A DNA stretch of 32,021 nucleotides from an uncultured Caryophanales bacterium (GCA_947648915.1 CANSPQ010000014.1:1-32021); one strand, 5' to 3'. Positions 14,339 through 22,988 are shown, counted from the stretch's first letter. The notes: a model not told the origin generated them from the sequence alone. Made by a program: numbers and translations.

Positions 14339-16843
14339 ATGCAAGAAGTACTAAAAAGAGTTTATGACTATTCCTTAGAAGAAATCATGGGAGAACGTTT
14401 TGGAAGTTATGCCAAAAGTATTATTCAAGATCGTGCCTTACCAGATGTTAGAGATGGTTTAAAACCCGTACAAAGAAGAATTTTATATTCTATGCATAAA
14501 GAAAGACATACCTATGATAAACCAACGGTTAAATCAGCACGCTGTGTTGGAGATATTATGGGTAAATTTCATCCACATGGAGATAGTTCTATTTATGAAG
14601 CTATGGTTCGTATGAGTCAGTGGTGGAAACAAAACACAATTTATATTGATATGCAAGGAAATAATGGTTCAATGGATGGTGATGGTGCGGCTGCCATGCG
14701 TTATACAGAGGCACGTCTTTCCAAAGTCAGCAATGAATTACTGAAAGATATTGATAAAGATACAGTTAATATGGCTTGGAATTTTGACGATACTTTATTA
14801 GAACCAACTGTTTTACCAGCCAAATTTCCAAATTTACTCGTCAATGGTGCGAATGGAATTAGTGCTGGATATGCAACCAATATTCCTCCTCATAATTTAG
14901 GAGAAATTATCGATGCTACCATCAAACGTATTGATAGTCCGAATTGTAGATTAGATACCATTTTAGAAATTGTGAAGGGTCCAGATTTTCCAACAGGTGG
15001 AATTGTCGAAGGAAAAGCAGGAATTCTAGATGCTTTTACAACAGGTAGAGGTAAAGTAGTAGTACGTTCTAAAACCGAGATTATAAAAGAAAAAGGAAAA
15101 GAACAAATTTTAATTACAGAAATTCCTTTTGATGTCAATAAAGCACTATTATGTAAAAAAATAGATGAAATTCGTATTGATAAAAAAGTAGAAGGAATTG
15201 CGGAAATTAGAGATGAATCAGATGGAGAATGTCCAGTACGTATTGTAATTGACTTAAAAAAAGATGCGGATAAAGACCTTGTACTCAATTACTTATTCAA
15301 AAATACCGATTTACAAATTTCTTATAACTACAATATGGTAGCAATTGTGAATGAACGCCCAATGACATTAGGAATTTTACCGATTTTGGATGCGTATATT
15401 GCTCACCAAAAAGATGTCATTACAAGAAGAACGAAATTTGATTTAGACCATGCCTTAAAAAGAATGCATATTGTCGAAGGATTAATTCGTTGTTTCTCTA
15501 TATTAGATGATGTGATTAAAACCATTCGTGCGAGTAAAAATAAAGCAGATGCGAAAGAAAATTTAGTAAAAGAATATGCTTTTTCAGAAGAACAAGCAAC
15601 GGCAATCTTGGATTTACAATTATACCGTCTAACCAATTTAGATGTAACGGCCCTAGAAGAAGAACAAAAAAATCTTACTTTAATTATTCAAGGATTAGAA
15701 TCTATTTTGGCTTCAGAAGAAAAATTAAAGATTGTGATGAAAGAAGAATTGCGTAAAGTTAGAAATGAGTATGCAACTCCTAGAATTACAGAAATTAGAG
15801 ATGAAATTACCGAAATTAAAATTGATACAACTAAAATGATTAGTAAAGAAGACTGCATGGTGGTTGTTACAAGTGAAGGATATGTAAAACGTGTCTCTTT
15901 AAGAAGTTATGATGAAGGATCAGAAACTATGGTAAAAGAGGGCGATTACGTTATTGGAAAATATAAAATGTCTACCATGGATACGATATTGTTATTTACA
16001 GATGCTGGAAATTACTTATATGTACCTGTGCATGAATTACCGGACTTAAAATGGAAAGAACTGGGAAAACATATCAGTAATTTGATTGCCATTTCATCTG
16101 AAGAGTCTGTGATCGCAAGTATTCCTATTTATACCTTTGATTCAGAAGATGTGATTACAATTTTCACCAAAGAAGGAATGGTAAAGCGTACTTTCATCTC
16201 AGAATTCAAGGTGCAAAGATATTCCAAACCATTAACCGCAATCAAATTAAAAGGACAAGATAAAGTCGTTACAGTAACGAAAGAAATGGAAGATAATATC
16301 TTTATTACGACAAAAAATGGGTACGGATTATGGTATGAAACAAATGAAGTACCAATTACAGGAGTAAAATCAAGTGGTGTCAAAGCAATTGGTCTTAAAA
16401 ATGATACTGTAGTCTCTGGGCATTTATTCAATTCTGATATGGAATATTTAACCGTAATTACAGAAAAATCAACTGGAAAGCGTATTAAATTGACAGAATT
16501 TGAAAGGACTTCTCGTGCTCGTAAAGGCGTGCAAATTATAAGAGAGGTAAAAACCAATCCTTATTACATTTTAAATAGCTTTATTCTTGGATATAAAGAA
16601 TCGATTAGTTTAAAAACAAAAGATGAATGGCTTACAGTCAAGTTAACAGAACTTCCAATTCAAGATCGTTATGCAACAGGAAGTACCATCACAAAACAAG
16701 ATATTCTAATTGCTTATCCAAGTGTGAAAGTAGTAGATCAAAAACAAGAAGAAAAAGTAATAGAAAAAGAAAATATTTCATTAGAAACAATTGATGATAA
16801 AATTATGACAATTGATGATTTTTTAAATGATATTGAGAAGTAA
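14339..16843 (+). CDS. parC: DNA topoisomerase IV subunit A
   Basis: This 834-residue DNA-cleaving subunit of topoisomerase IV is paired with parE upstream. The N-terminal part has SYAKSIIQDRALPDVRDGLKPVQRRILYSM. The quinolone-determining region HPHGDSSIYEAM starts at His78, so the residues equivalent to Staphylococcus ParC Ser80 and Glu84 are Ser83 and Glu87, both wild type. The catalytic Tyr is Tyr122 in AAMRYTEARL. The C-terminal beta-pinwheel lacks a clear GyrA box (QRRGGKG), which supports ParC over GyrA. The ATG at 14339 follows AAGGTGAT; an in-frame ATG at 14294 lies in the promoter and is not used. Confidence 0.95.
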   Translation: MQEVLKRVYDYSLEEIMGERFGSYAKSIIQDRALPDVRDGLKPVQRRILYSMHKERHTYDKPTVKSARCVGDIMGKFHPHGDSSIYEAMVRMSQWWKQNTIYIDMQGNNGSMDGDGAAAMRYTEARLSKVSNELLKDIDKDTVNMAWNFDDTLLEPTVLPAKFPNLLVNGANGISAGYATNIPPHNLGEIIDATIKRIDSPNCRLDTILEIVKGPDFPTGGIVEGKAGILDAFTTGRGKVVVRSKTEIIKEKGKEQILITEIPFDVNKALLCKKIDEIRIDKKVEGIAEIRDESDGECPVRIVIDLKKDADKDLVLNYLFKNTDLQISYNYNMVAIVNERPMTLGILPILDAYIAHQKDVITRRTKFDLDHALKRMHIVEGLIRCFSILDDVIKTIRASKNKADAKENLVKEYAFSEEQATAILDLQLYRLTNLDVTALEEEQKNLTLIIQGLESILASEEKLKIVMKEELRKVRNEYATPRITEIRDEITEIKIDTTKMISKEDCMVVVTSEGYVKRVSLRSYDEGSETMVKEGDYVIGKYKMSTMDTILLFTDAGNYLYVPVHELPDLKWKELGKHISNLIAISSEESVIASIPIYTFDSEDVITIFTKEGMVKRTFISEFKVQRYSKPLTAIKLKGQDKVVTVTKEMEDNIFITTKNGYGLWYETNEVPITGVKSSGVKAIGLKNDTVVSGHLFNSDMEYLTVITEKSTGKRIKLTEFERTSRARKGVQIIREVKTNPYYILNSFILGYKESISLKTKDEWLTVKLTELPIQDRYATGSTITKQDILIAYPSVKVVDQKQEEKVIEKENISLETIDDKIMTIDDFLNDIEK

Positions 16844-16866
16844 TTTGTAATAATGATCAATATTAG

Positions 16867-16895
16867 TTGTAAGAATACATATTATTTAGTAAAAT
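16867..16895 (+). promoter_or_regulatory. Probable promoter of yneF
   Basis: TTGTAA (16867-16872) and TAAAAT (16890-16895) are 17 bases apart, 21 bases before the yneF start. The match is moderate. Confidence 0.55.
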
Positions 16896-16916
16896 AAAGA
16901 TAGAGAGGAAGATGAT

Positions 16917-17135
16917 ATGGCATTATTTTTAGATATATTAAAAGTAGTTGTTGGTTTTATTGCTGGTGCAGTTGTGGGATTCTTTATTGCACGTAATTAT
17001 ATGAAAAAATATATGAAGAAAAATCCACCAATCAATGAACAAATGATTAAAGCAATGATGACACAGATGGGTAGAACCCCTAGTCAAAAACAAGTCAATC
17101 AGATGATGAAATCAATGAATAAATATATGGATTAA
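16917..17135 (+). CDS. yneF: YneF-family (UPF0154) small membrane protein
   Basis: This 72-residue protein has one N-terminal membrane helix (about 5-25, [21 protein letters not shown]). It is followed by a basic stretch and the family C-terminus with [29 protein letters not shown]. The length and pattern match the UPF0154/YneF family, widespread in Bacilli and mollicute relatives and of unknown function. GAGGAAG precedes the ATG. It ends at a bidirectional terminator shared with the convergent sigK. Confidence 0.9.
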   Translation: MALFLDILKVVVGFIAGAVVGFFIARNYMKKYMKKNPPINEQMIKAMMTQMGRTPSQKQVNQMMKSMNKYMD

Positions 17136-17139
17136 ATAG

Positions 17140-17169
17140 AAAATCATACCCATCAAAAGGTATGATTTT
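17140..17169. terminator. Bidirectional terminator between yneF and sigK
   Basis: An 11-base stem (17140-17150 with 17159-17169) with an eight-base loop is flanked by T runs on both strands. The last codons of sigK lie inside the hairpin. Confidence 0.8.
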
Positions 17170-17854
17170 TGTTTTTAATAAATTCTCTCAACATTTTGGT
17201 TAATGCCCTTTTTTCAATACGAGAAACATAACTTCTAGAAATACCCATTTCCTCTGCAATTTCTTTTTGTGTTACCTCTTTGGTATTATTTAAACCATAT
17301 CTTCTTGTAATAATTTCTTTTTCTCTATCATTCAGTACATTAAAATACTCTTTTAATAAGTCAATGTTATTTTGATTGTGGATGTCTAAAGCAAAATCTG
17401 GTTTCGGTGTTTTTAAAATATCTAAAAAAGAAATTTCATTTCCATCTTTATCAAAACCAACAGGTTCATTTAGACTGATATTTTTACTATTTTTTTTATC
17501 ACTTCTAAAGTACATTAAAATTTCATTTTCAATACATCTAGCACAGTAAGTTGTAATTCTAGTTCCATGTTTATAAGAAAAACTATCGACTCCTTTGATT
17601 AACCCAATCGTCCCAATGCTAATTAAATCATCGGCATCTTCTTTTCTATGTTCATATTTTTTCACAATATGGGCAACCAATCGTAAATTGTGTTCAATTA
17701 GTAAATTTCTAGCCTCCTTATCCCCTGTTTGGGCAAGTGCAACATATTTTTCTTCTTCTTCCTTGGATAAAGGATCTGGAAAAATTTGATTGGAATAAGC
17801 CGCGGTAAAGAAGGTTAAATCTTTGAATAAATAACGGATTAACCGTAAAAACAT
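17153..17854 (-). CDS. sigK: Sporulation sigma factor SigK (pro-form)
   Basis: This 233-residue sigma-70-family factor is very close to Bacillus SigK. It has a hydrophobic N-terminal pro-sequence (about 1-20, MFLRLIRYLFKDLTFFTAAY) and region 2 with ARNLLIEHNLRLVAHIVKKYE, EDADDLISIGTIGLIKGVDSF and TTYCARCIENEILMYFR. Region 4 has DREKEIITRRYGLNNTKEVTQKEIAEEMGISRSYVSRIEKRAL. In spore formers it directs late mother-cell genes after pro-sequence cleavage. The gene is continuous, with no skin-type insertion. The ATG at 17854 has GAGG upstream; in-frame extensions to 17914 have no site. It is convergent with yneF and divergent from gltX. Confidence 0.95.
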   Translation of the reverse strand: MFLRLIRYLFKDLTFFTAAYSNQIFPDPLSKEEEEKYVALAQTGDKEARNLLIEHNLRLVAHIVKKYEHRKEDADDLISIGTIGLIKGVDSFSYKHGTRITTYCARCIENEILMYFRSDKKNSKNISLNEPVGFDKDGNEISFLDILKTPKPDFALDIHNQNNIDLLKEYFNVLNDREKEIITRRYGLNNTKEVTQKEIAEEMGISRSYVSRIEKRALTKMLREFIKNKNHTF

Positions 17855-17976
17855 AATACTCACATCCTCTATATAAATATAAGTAATTGCCTCATTTATT
17901 ATGTCAAATTCCAAAACTTTCCAACAAGTGTATATTGCATAGGGTATTTTTCTTCAAACAAATCTTGTGAATCTAC

Positions 17977-18005
17977 TTGAAAAATCAAGCAAAATAAAGT
18001 AAAAT
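17977..18005 (+). promoter_or_regulatory. Sigma-A promoter of gltX
   Basis: TTGAAA (17977-17982) and TAAAAT (18000-18005) are 17 bases apart. The predicted leader is about 22 bases long with AAGGAG at 18019-18025. Confidence 0.75.
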
Positions 18006-18034
18006 GTGATTATTGAATGAAGGAGCATGATGAT

Positions 18035-19687
18035 ATGACAAATCACGATTTAGCAAACCTTATTTTTCCAAATATTACAAAAACAATGGAAGATTATGAA
18101 AAAGAATATCCAGCAAGAAACCTAAAAGAAAACGCTTGTGTAACACGTTTCGCACCCTCTCCAACAGGTTTTGTTCACATTGGAAACTTTCAAGCTGCTT
18201 TAATTGATTTTGTGATGGCAAAAAAATCTGGTGGTGTTTTTTACTTAAGAAATGAAGATACCGATAAAAGTAGAGAAGTGGATCAAGCTGTAGAGATTAT
18301 TATGCAAGTACTACGGTATTATGGGATGGAACCAGACGAATATGAATATGATGGCAAGGTGATAGGCAATTATGGACCTTATATTCAAAGTGAACGTAAA
18401 GAAATTTATCATGCTGGTATCAAACATTTAATTGAGATTGGAAGAGCTTATCCATGCTTTTGTGAAAAAGAACACTTGGATCAAATGCGTGAAAATCAGG
18501 AAAAAAATAAGATGCGAACAGGATACTATGGACGGTATGCAACTTGTAGAAATATGAGTGTAGAAGAGGCAATCGAAAAAATAAAAGCAGGAATACCTTA
18601 TGTCATTCGCTTCCGTTCCAATGGAAATTTTGATGATCGTTTTTGGTTTGATGATTTGGTAAGAGGGAAACTATACCTCAATCAAAATGATCAAGATATC
18701 GTCATCATGAAGTCTGATAACTTACTTCCTACTTATCATTTTGCGCATATTATTGATGACCATTTTATGCATACAACACATGTGGTAAGAGGGGAAGAAT
18801 GGCTTCCATCTGTCGCAGTTCATATCGAATTATTTGAAGCAATGGGATGGACACCACCTAAATATATTCATACACCTTTGATTTTAAAGCAAGATGGTGA
18901 AATCAAACGTAAAATCAGTAAACGAAAAGATCCAGAAGCTTTAATGAGTTATTATATGGAAAAAGGATATCCAGTAGAAGCAGTTATTGAAGCCTTGATG
19001 ACCATTATCAATTCCAATTATGAGGAATGGCATACTGCGAATCCAGATAAGTCTTTTCTCGATTTTGACTTTCAGGCAAAAAAGATGTCTTCATCCGGTG
19101 GTGCTTTATTTGATTTAGAGAAACTAAATAACATTTCTAAAAATATCATTTCTAAAATGGATAAAGAGACTTTATATCAAAACGCCTATGAATGGTCAAA
19201 AACCTATTCCGATGTATTAAAAAATTTAATTGAACAAGATCCTGAATATTTCAAACAAATTATCAATATAGAAAGAGAGCAAAAAAAGCCAAGAAAGGAT
19301 TACGAAACTTACGCATCTATTCCAAATGAAATCTGTTATATGTATGACGACTTATTTGAAAAAATGGATACTTATGATTTTCAAAAGATTACAGATAAAA
19401 ATGAGATTGCAACAATCCTAAAAACTTATATAGAGGATTATTATGATGAACAAGATGATAAAGATACATGGTTCCAAAAAATCAAAGAGCTTACTACAAA
19501 ATTAGGATATTGTGCAGATATGAAAGCTTATAAAGAAAATCCCGAAGCTTATAAAGGAAGTGTTGCTGATATCAGTACTGTCATTCGTGTTGCTTTGACG
19601 ACTCGTTCGATGACACCAGATTTATATGAACTTTTAAGGCTACTTGGAAAAGAAAGAATAGAGAAAAGATTTAAAAAGTTTTATTAA
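18035..19687 (+). CDS. gltX: Glutamate--tRNA ligase
   Basis: This class Ib synthetase has 550 residues and charges tRNA-Glu. The adenylate site is RFAPSPTGFVHIGN, with HIGH present as HIGN at 48-51, followed by YLRNEDTDKSR. The KMSKS loop is KISKR at 293-297. The C-terminal half is the helical anticodon-binding part. The family normally reads HIGG and LRIEDTD, so this is a divergent GluRS subtype. GlnRS is less likely, because the overall GluRS layout (PCFCEKEHLDQMRE and VIRFR motifs) is kept. The ATG at 18035 is set by AAGGAG; the in-frame ATG at 18017 overlaps that site. A kinase gene follows 18 bases after the stop. Confidence 0.9.
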   Translation: MTNHDLANLIFPNITKTMEDYEKEYPARNLKENACVTRFAPSPTGFVHIGNFQAALIDFVMAKKSGGVFYLRNEDTDKSREVDQAVEIIMQVLRYYGMEPDEYEYDGKVIGNYGPYIQSERKEIYHAGIKHLIEIGRAYPCFCEKEHLDQMRENQEKNKMRTGYYGRYATCRNMSVEEAIEKIKAGIPYVIRFRSNGNFDDRFWFDDLVRGKLYLNQNDQDIVIMKSDNLLPTYHFAHIIDDHFMHTTHVVRGEEWLPSVAVHIELFEAMGWTPPKYIHTPLILKQDGEIKRKISKRKDPEALMSYYMEKGYPVEAVIEALMTIINSNYEEWHTANPDKSFLDFDFQAKKMSSSGGALFDLEKLNNISKNIISKMDKETLYQNAYEWSKTYSDVLKNLIEQDPEYFKQIINIEREQKKPRKDYETYASIPNEICYMYDDLFEKMDTYDFQKITDKNEIATILKTYIEDYYDEQDDKDTWFQKIKELTTKLGYCADMKAYKENPEAYKGSVADISTVIRVALTTRSMTPDLYELLRLLGKERIEKRFKKFY

Positions 19688-19705
19688 ATAGAAAGGGGTG
19701 CTGAG

Positions 19706-20560
19706 ATGGTAGACTTTACAAATTGTATAGAAGAAATGAATCAATATAAAGGTTCCGAAAAAAAGAAGACTTTAATTTATAACGCTAATAGGTATTTGGT
19801 AAAATTTCCAGATCCAGTTCGTGAAAAAAATAAAAATATTTCTTATATCAATAATGCTTTTTCAGAGTATATAGGAAGTCATATTTTTCAAATGATTGGG
19901 TTTGAAACGCAAAATACAATATTGGGAATTTATAAATATAAAGAGAAAGAAAAAAATGTATGTGCTTGTCAGGATTTTACAGACCAAAATCATGTTTTAT
20001 ATGAATTTGAAAGTATTGCCCTTAGTACGAATCCTGATAAAAAAATAGGAACAGAATTATCCGATATTATGGAAGTAATTGCAGAAAGTAAATTGCTTCC
20101 TACGGAAACTATCAAAGAAAAGTTTTGGGATATGTTTATTGTTGATGCATTCATTGGAAATCCAGACCGACACAATGCCAATTGGGGCTTTTTACTAGAT
20201 ATAAAGACAAATAAAACTTCATTTGCTCCTATATATGATTGCGGTTCTTGTCTCAACCCTATGCAAGAAGATGCTGATATAGTTGCGTTAGATAGGAGTG
20301 AAATTAAGAATTTAGCACTCAATATATTTTCTTGTATCAAAGAACAAGGGAATAGAATAGCGTACTTTTCTTATATCAAAAGTAAAAAGAATGAAGCGTG
20401 CAATCAATCGTTGAAAAGAATTTTTCCAAAGATAGATATGCCAAAAATTGATTCGTTTATTGATTCCATTGATTGTATTTCCAATATAAGAAAAGAATTT
20501 TATAAAAAATTGCTTGAAATGCGATATTCGGTATTGAAAGAGATATATCAAGAATTATAG
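19706..20560 (+). CDS. HipA/CtkA-like Ser/Thr kinase, stand-alone
   Basis: This 284-residue protein carries the HipA-type kinase core. A conserved Lys lies in YLVKF (Lys33). The catalytic loop DAFIGNPDRHNANWGFLL has DRHNAN at 154-159, and the metal-binding segment is IYDCGSCL (177-180). The length is that of the short CtkA-like proteins rather than full HipA (about 440 residues), and no HipB-type antitoxin gene lies next to it. Family members phosphorylate proteins (HipA acts on glutamyl-tRNA synthetase). Here the gene starts 18 bases after gltX, which encodes that very enzyme; the link is position-based inference. AAAGGGGTG precedes the ATG. A terminator follows downstream at 20652. Confidence 0.8.
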   Translation: MVDFTNCIEEMNQYKGSEKKKTLIYNANRYLVKFPDPVREKNKNISYINNAFSEYIGSHIFQMIGFETQNTILGIYKYKEKEKNVCACQDFTDQNHVLYEFESIALSTNPDKKIGTELSDIMEVIAESKLLPTETIKEKFWDMFIVDAFIGNPDRHNANWGFLLDIKTNKTSFAPIYDCGSCLNPMQEDADIVALDRSEIKNLALNIFSCIKEQGNRIAYFSYIKSKKNEACNQSLKRIFPKIDMPKIDSFIDSIDCISNIRKEFYKKLLEMRYSVLKEIYQEL

Positions 20561-20651
20561 TTGCATTAGTTGTAAATTCTTATAATGTGATATGATGATA
20601 AAATGTTTCTAGGTGAATGGTATAAAAAATAGAGCTACATTTTCATAGAAG

Positions 20652-20677
20652 AGCCAAGAAGTAATTGGCTTTTTTTC
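20652..20677 (+). terminator. Terminator after the kinase gene
   Basis: A six-base stem AGCCAA/TTGGCT (20652-20657 with 20665-20670) is followed by six to seven T. Its 3' arm doubles as the -35 element of the next promoter. Confidence 0.8.
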
Positions 20678-20693
20678 TGAATTATGCTATACT
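20665..20693 (+). promoter_or_regulatory. Sigma-A promoter with extended -10
   Basis: TTGGCT (20665-20670) and TATACT (20688-20693) are 17 bases apart, with an upstream TG (20685-20686) forming an extended -10. It drives the CmpB-like gene. Confidence 0.75.
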
Positions 20694-20737
20694 ACTGGGT
20701 AAAGAATATACCAATTTAGATGGTATGGAGGTATTTT

Positions 20738-21424
20738 TTGGAAGAAGTAAGTAATCAAAAAACAAAATTTGCAGAAGGTCTTTGTTTTCAAAAATTATTT
20801 TTTGTGTTTTTAATTGGCTCTATCGTGGGTGCTTATTATGAACAAATCTATAATCTGATTACGAATTATATGAGCACACATGAAATTGTTTGGAGTTTAA
20901 GACGTGGTGTAATCTATGGTCCATTTAATGTTATTTATGGGTTTGGTGCAGCCTGCATGTCTTATGTTCTTTTAAAAAAAGATTATAAGTGGTACCAAAT
21001 CATCGTTCGAGCTGGAGTTTTAGGAGGAATGATTGAGTACATTCTTAGTTTTTTGCAAGAAGTATTTATCCATACAACCTCTTGGGATTACAGTGGTAAA
21101 TTTTTAAATATCAATGGTAGAACTACACTTCCTTTTATGCTCGTTTGGGGATTGCTTGGACTTTTATTCGTGAAAGTCATTTATCCATTTGTTTCTTCTT
21201 TGATTGAAAAAATTCCTTCTATTTTAGGAAATCTAAGTTTTAAGATTTTACTTGTATTTATGATTCTTAATATGTTTCTTTCTTGGTCAGCACTCATTCG
21301 TCAAACATTAAGAAAAAACAATTATCCAGCTTATACATTTTTAGGTAGATTCTATGACCGATATTACACAGATGAATTTTTGAGTAAGTATTTTCCAAAT
21401 ATGGTGCATTTAGATGAGGGATAG
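20738..21424 (+). CDS. CmpB-like multi-pass membrane protein (putative ABC transporter permease family)
   Basis: This 228-residue membrane protein has four or so hydrophobic segments: FFVFLIGSIVGAYYE, then GPFNVIYGFGAACMSYVLL, FMLVWGLLGLLFVKVIYPF, and a C-terminal ILLVFMILNMFL. The motif set RRGVIYGPFNVIYG and EYILSFLQE...WDYSGKFLNINGR fits the family labelled putative ABC transporter type IV / CmpB (PF06541), whose function is not established. The start is the TTG at 20738, seven bases after GGAGGT; the in-frame ATG at 20720 has no ribosome-binding site. The GT2 gene begins three bases after its stop, so they form an operon. Confidence 0.75.
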   Translation: MEEVSNQKTKFAEGLCFQKLFFVFLIGSIVGAYYEQIYNLITNYMSTHEIVWSLRRGVIYGPFNVIYGFGAACMSYVLLKKDYKWYQIIVRAGVLGGMIEYILSFLQEVFIHTTSWDYSGKFLNINGRTTLPFMLVWGLLGLLFVKVIYPFVSSLIEKIPSILGNLSFKILLVFMILNMFLSWSALIRQTLRKNNYPAYTFLGRFYDRYYTDEFLSKYFPNMVHLDEG

Positions 21425-21427
21425 TTT

Positions 21428-22609
21428 ATGGTAGTATTCGGAATATTGTTGATTTTATATGCAATTTATTTATATATCAAAAGTAATATTGTTTTAAAAC
21501 AAAATAAGTTAGATTTAAAGCAAAAAAAGGGAATACCACGTATTGCGATATTGATTCCTGCTAGAGATGAAAGTTTAGTAATTGAATCATTGTTAAAAAG
21601 TATTGAGGGACAAACTTTTCATTTAAATGCTGAAGATGTCTATGTTATTGTTGAAACAATAAAAGATCCAACAGTTAACATCTGTCATAAATATAAGAAT
21701 ACAATAATTGTACGTGAAAATCTAGAAAAGCAAAGAAAGGGTTATGCTTTAGAGGAAGCGATTCAACAGATTCTACCAAAAAAATACGATTTATATTTTA
21801 TCTTTGATGCAGACAATGTGTTAAAAGAAGATTATATCGAAAAAATGGTTGAAAGTTATCATCAAGGATATGCAATCGCAACTGGGTACAGGATGCCTAA
21901 AAATGGGAATGATAATGTGATTGCTGCCACTTCAAGTCTTACCTTTTCTATGATTAATACATTGGGAAATTTAAGAAGAATTAAGGAAAATGCCAATGTG
22001 ATTATATCAGGGACAGGATATTATATAGATGGTAGTTTGATTGAAAAATGGAGCTGTTTTCCATTTCATAGTTTAACAGAAGATTATGAATTATCCTTAT
22101 ATGCAATTATGAACGCAATACCTACTTATTATAATGAGAATGCAATCTTTTATGATGAACAACCCACAAAATACAAACAAACGGTCAATCAAAGAATTCG
22201 GTGGATTAAAGGATATTTTAGTTCTAGAAAAAAGTATATTCCCCTTATGAAAAAGAACTCTATCAATTATGGTAGTGTTGTAAAGGAAAAAATTGGTGTC
22301 AAACCATTTGTCTTTTTTATTCTTGGACTCGCCTTTATTTTGATTCAAAATTTGATACAAGTGATTGCTGCAAAAGATATTTTGTTTGTTACAATTCGTA
22401 TGATTTTTATTTTACTGTGTATTTATTTTATGATGATGCTTGTAACAGGGTATATGATAAAAAGGGAAAAATATGAATTTAATTCAAAAATAAAATGGAA
22501 GGTTATTCTATACAATCCACTTTATTTAGTTACTTATATTCCGTGTGCTATTAAAGCAGTTTTAAAAAAGAATGTTACTTGGAAAAAGATAGAACATGGA
22601 AAAAAATAG
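21428..22609 (+). CDS. Family 2 glycosyltransferase, membrane-bound
   Basis: This 393-residue protein has an N-terminal membrane helix (about 3-18). The GT-A catalytic domain shows AILIPARDES, FDADN with the metal-binding DAD at 127-129, a TED motif at 217-219 and QRIRW at 255-259. Three C-terminal membrane segments follow (about 290-375). This is the architecture of processive GT2 enzymes that build polysaccharide or glycolipid on the cytoplasmic face of the membrane. Donor and acceptor cannot be told from sequence. GAGGGAT precedes the ATG. Two terminators follow it. Confidence 0.88.
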   Translation: MVVFGILLILYAIYLYIKSNIVLKQNKLDLKQKKGIPRIAILIPARDESLVIESLLKSIEGQTFHLNAEDVYVIVETIKDPTVNICHKYKNTIIVRENLEKQRKGYALEEAIQQILPKKYDLYFIFDADNVLKEDYIEKMVESYHQGYAIATGYRMPKNGNDNVIAATSSLTFSMINTLGNLRRIKENANVIISGTGYYIDGSLIEKWSCFPFHSLTEDYELSLYAIMNAIPTYYNENAIFYDEQPTKYKQTVNQRIRWIKGYFSSRKKYIPLMKKNSINYGSVVKEKIGVKPFVFFILGLAFILIQNLIQVIAAKDILFVTIRMIFILLCIYFMMMLVTGYMIKREKYEFNSKIKWKVILYNPLYLVTYIPCAIKAVLKKNVTWKKIEHGKK

Positions 22610-22618
22610 TTTTTTGAA

Positions 22619-22640
22619 AGAAGCAATTTTTTGCTTTTTT
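22619..22640 (+). terminator. Terminator after the GT2 gene
   Basis: Stem AAGCAA/TTGCTT (22621-22626 with 22631-22636) with a four-base loop is followed by T residues. Confidence 0.65.
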
Positions 22641-22682
22641 CTATAAAAGACTATTAACAAAATTTACTTTGTCAACAGCATG

Positions 22683-22718
22683 ACTCTATTTTAGTCTAAT
22701 TAAAATAGAGTTTTTTTT
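22683..22718 (+). terminator. Second, strong terminator
   Basis: A perfect 11-base stem (22683-22693 with 22701-22711) with a seven-base loop is followed by eight T. It insulates the downstream RHS locus from the GT2 operon. Confidence 0.85.
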
Positions 22719-22735
22719 GTTGTCGTTTTTTGTAG

Positions 22736-22988
22736 TATAATGGGAATATAAAATAGTAGTTAAGATTTTTTAAGAAGTATTATCTTAAACATTATATTTA
22801 ATATTAAAGAATGATTATTTTATGTATGCTTATGAAGAAATATTTTAACTTATATATTTTACGTTGTTATTGTTTGTATGTATTAGGCAGTTATCAATTT
22901 GTAACTGTTCTTTTTTTATCTTATTATTTTAGAAATAAATCTCCTCCACTATTAAATTTATAAAAAAAATTGATGGGAGGGGAAAAAC
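22736..22988 (+). promoter_or_regulatory. Long regulated leader of the sigma-like gene
   Basis: This covers most of the 379-base gap between the GT2 gene and the sigma-like gene; the rest holds the two terminators. A perfect TATAAT (22736-22741) without a good -35 would give a leader of about 240 bases. The leader contains a hairpin (22760-22766 with 22782-22788), an intrinsic terminator (22886-22917) and a possible ribosome-binding-site sequestering pair (22941-22948 with 22974-22982). Together these suggest control by premature termination and by translation. Short reading frames inside it lack ribosome-binding sites. Confidence 0.5.
22886..22917 (+). terminator. Leader terminator before the sigma-like gene
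   Basis: An eight-base stem with two wobble pairs (22886-22893 with 22902-22909) and an eight-base loop is followed by seven T. It lies 70 bases before the gene it precedes, so it acts as an attenuator if transcription starts at 22736. Confidence 0.7.

Noticed and set aside
20581-20640. Possible small gene or promoter after the kinase gene
   Set aside because: -10-like hexamers are present, but spacing to any -35 is 14-15 bases and the only start codon after AGGTGA stops after two codons.
22832-22963. Short hydrophobic frame (43 codons) in the leader of the sigma-like gene
   Set aside because: It has no ribosome-binding site, crosses the leader terminator, and its codons follow the AT bias.
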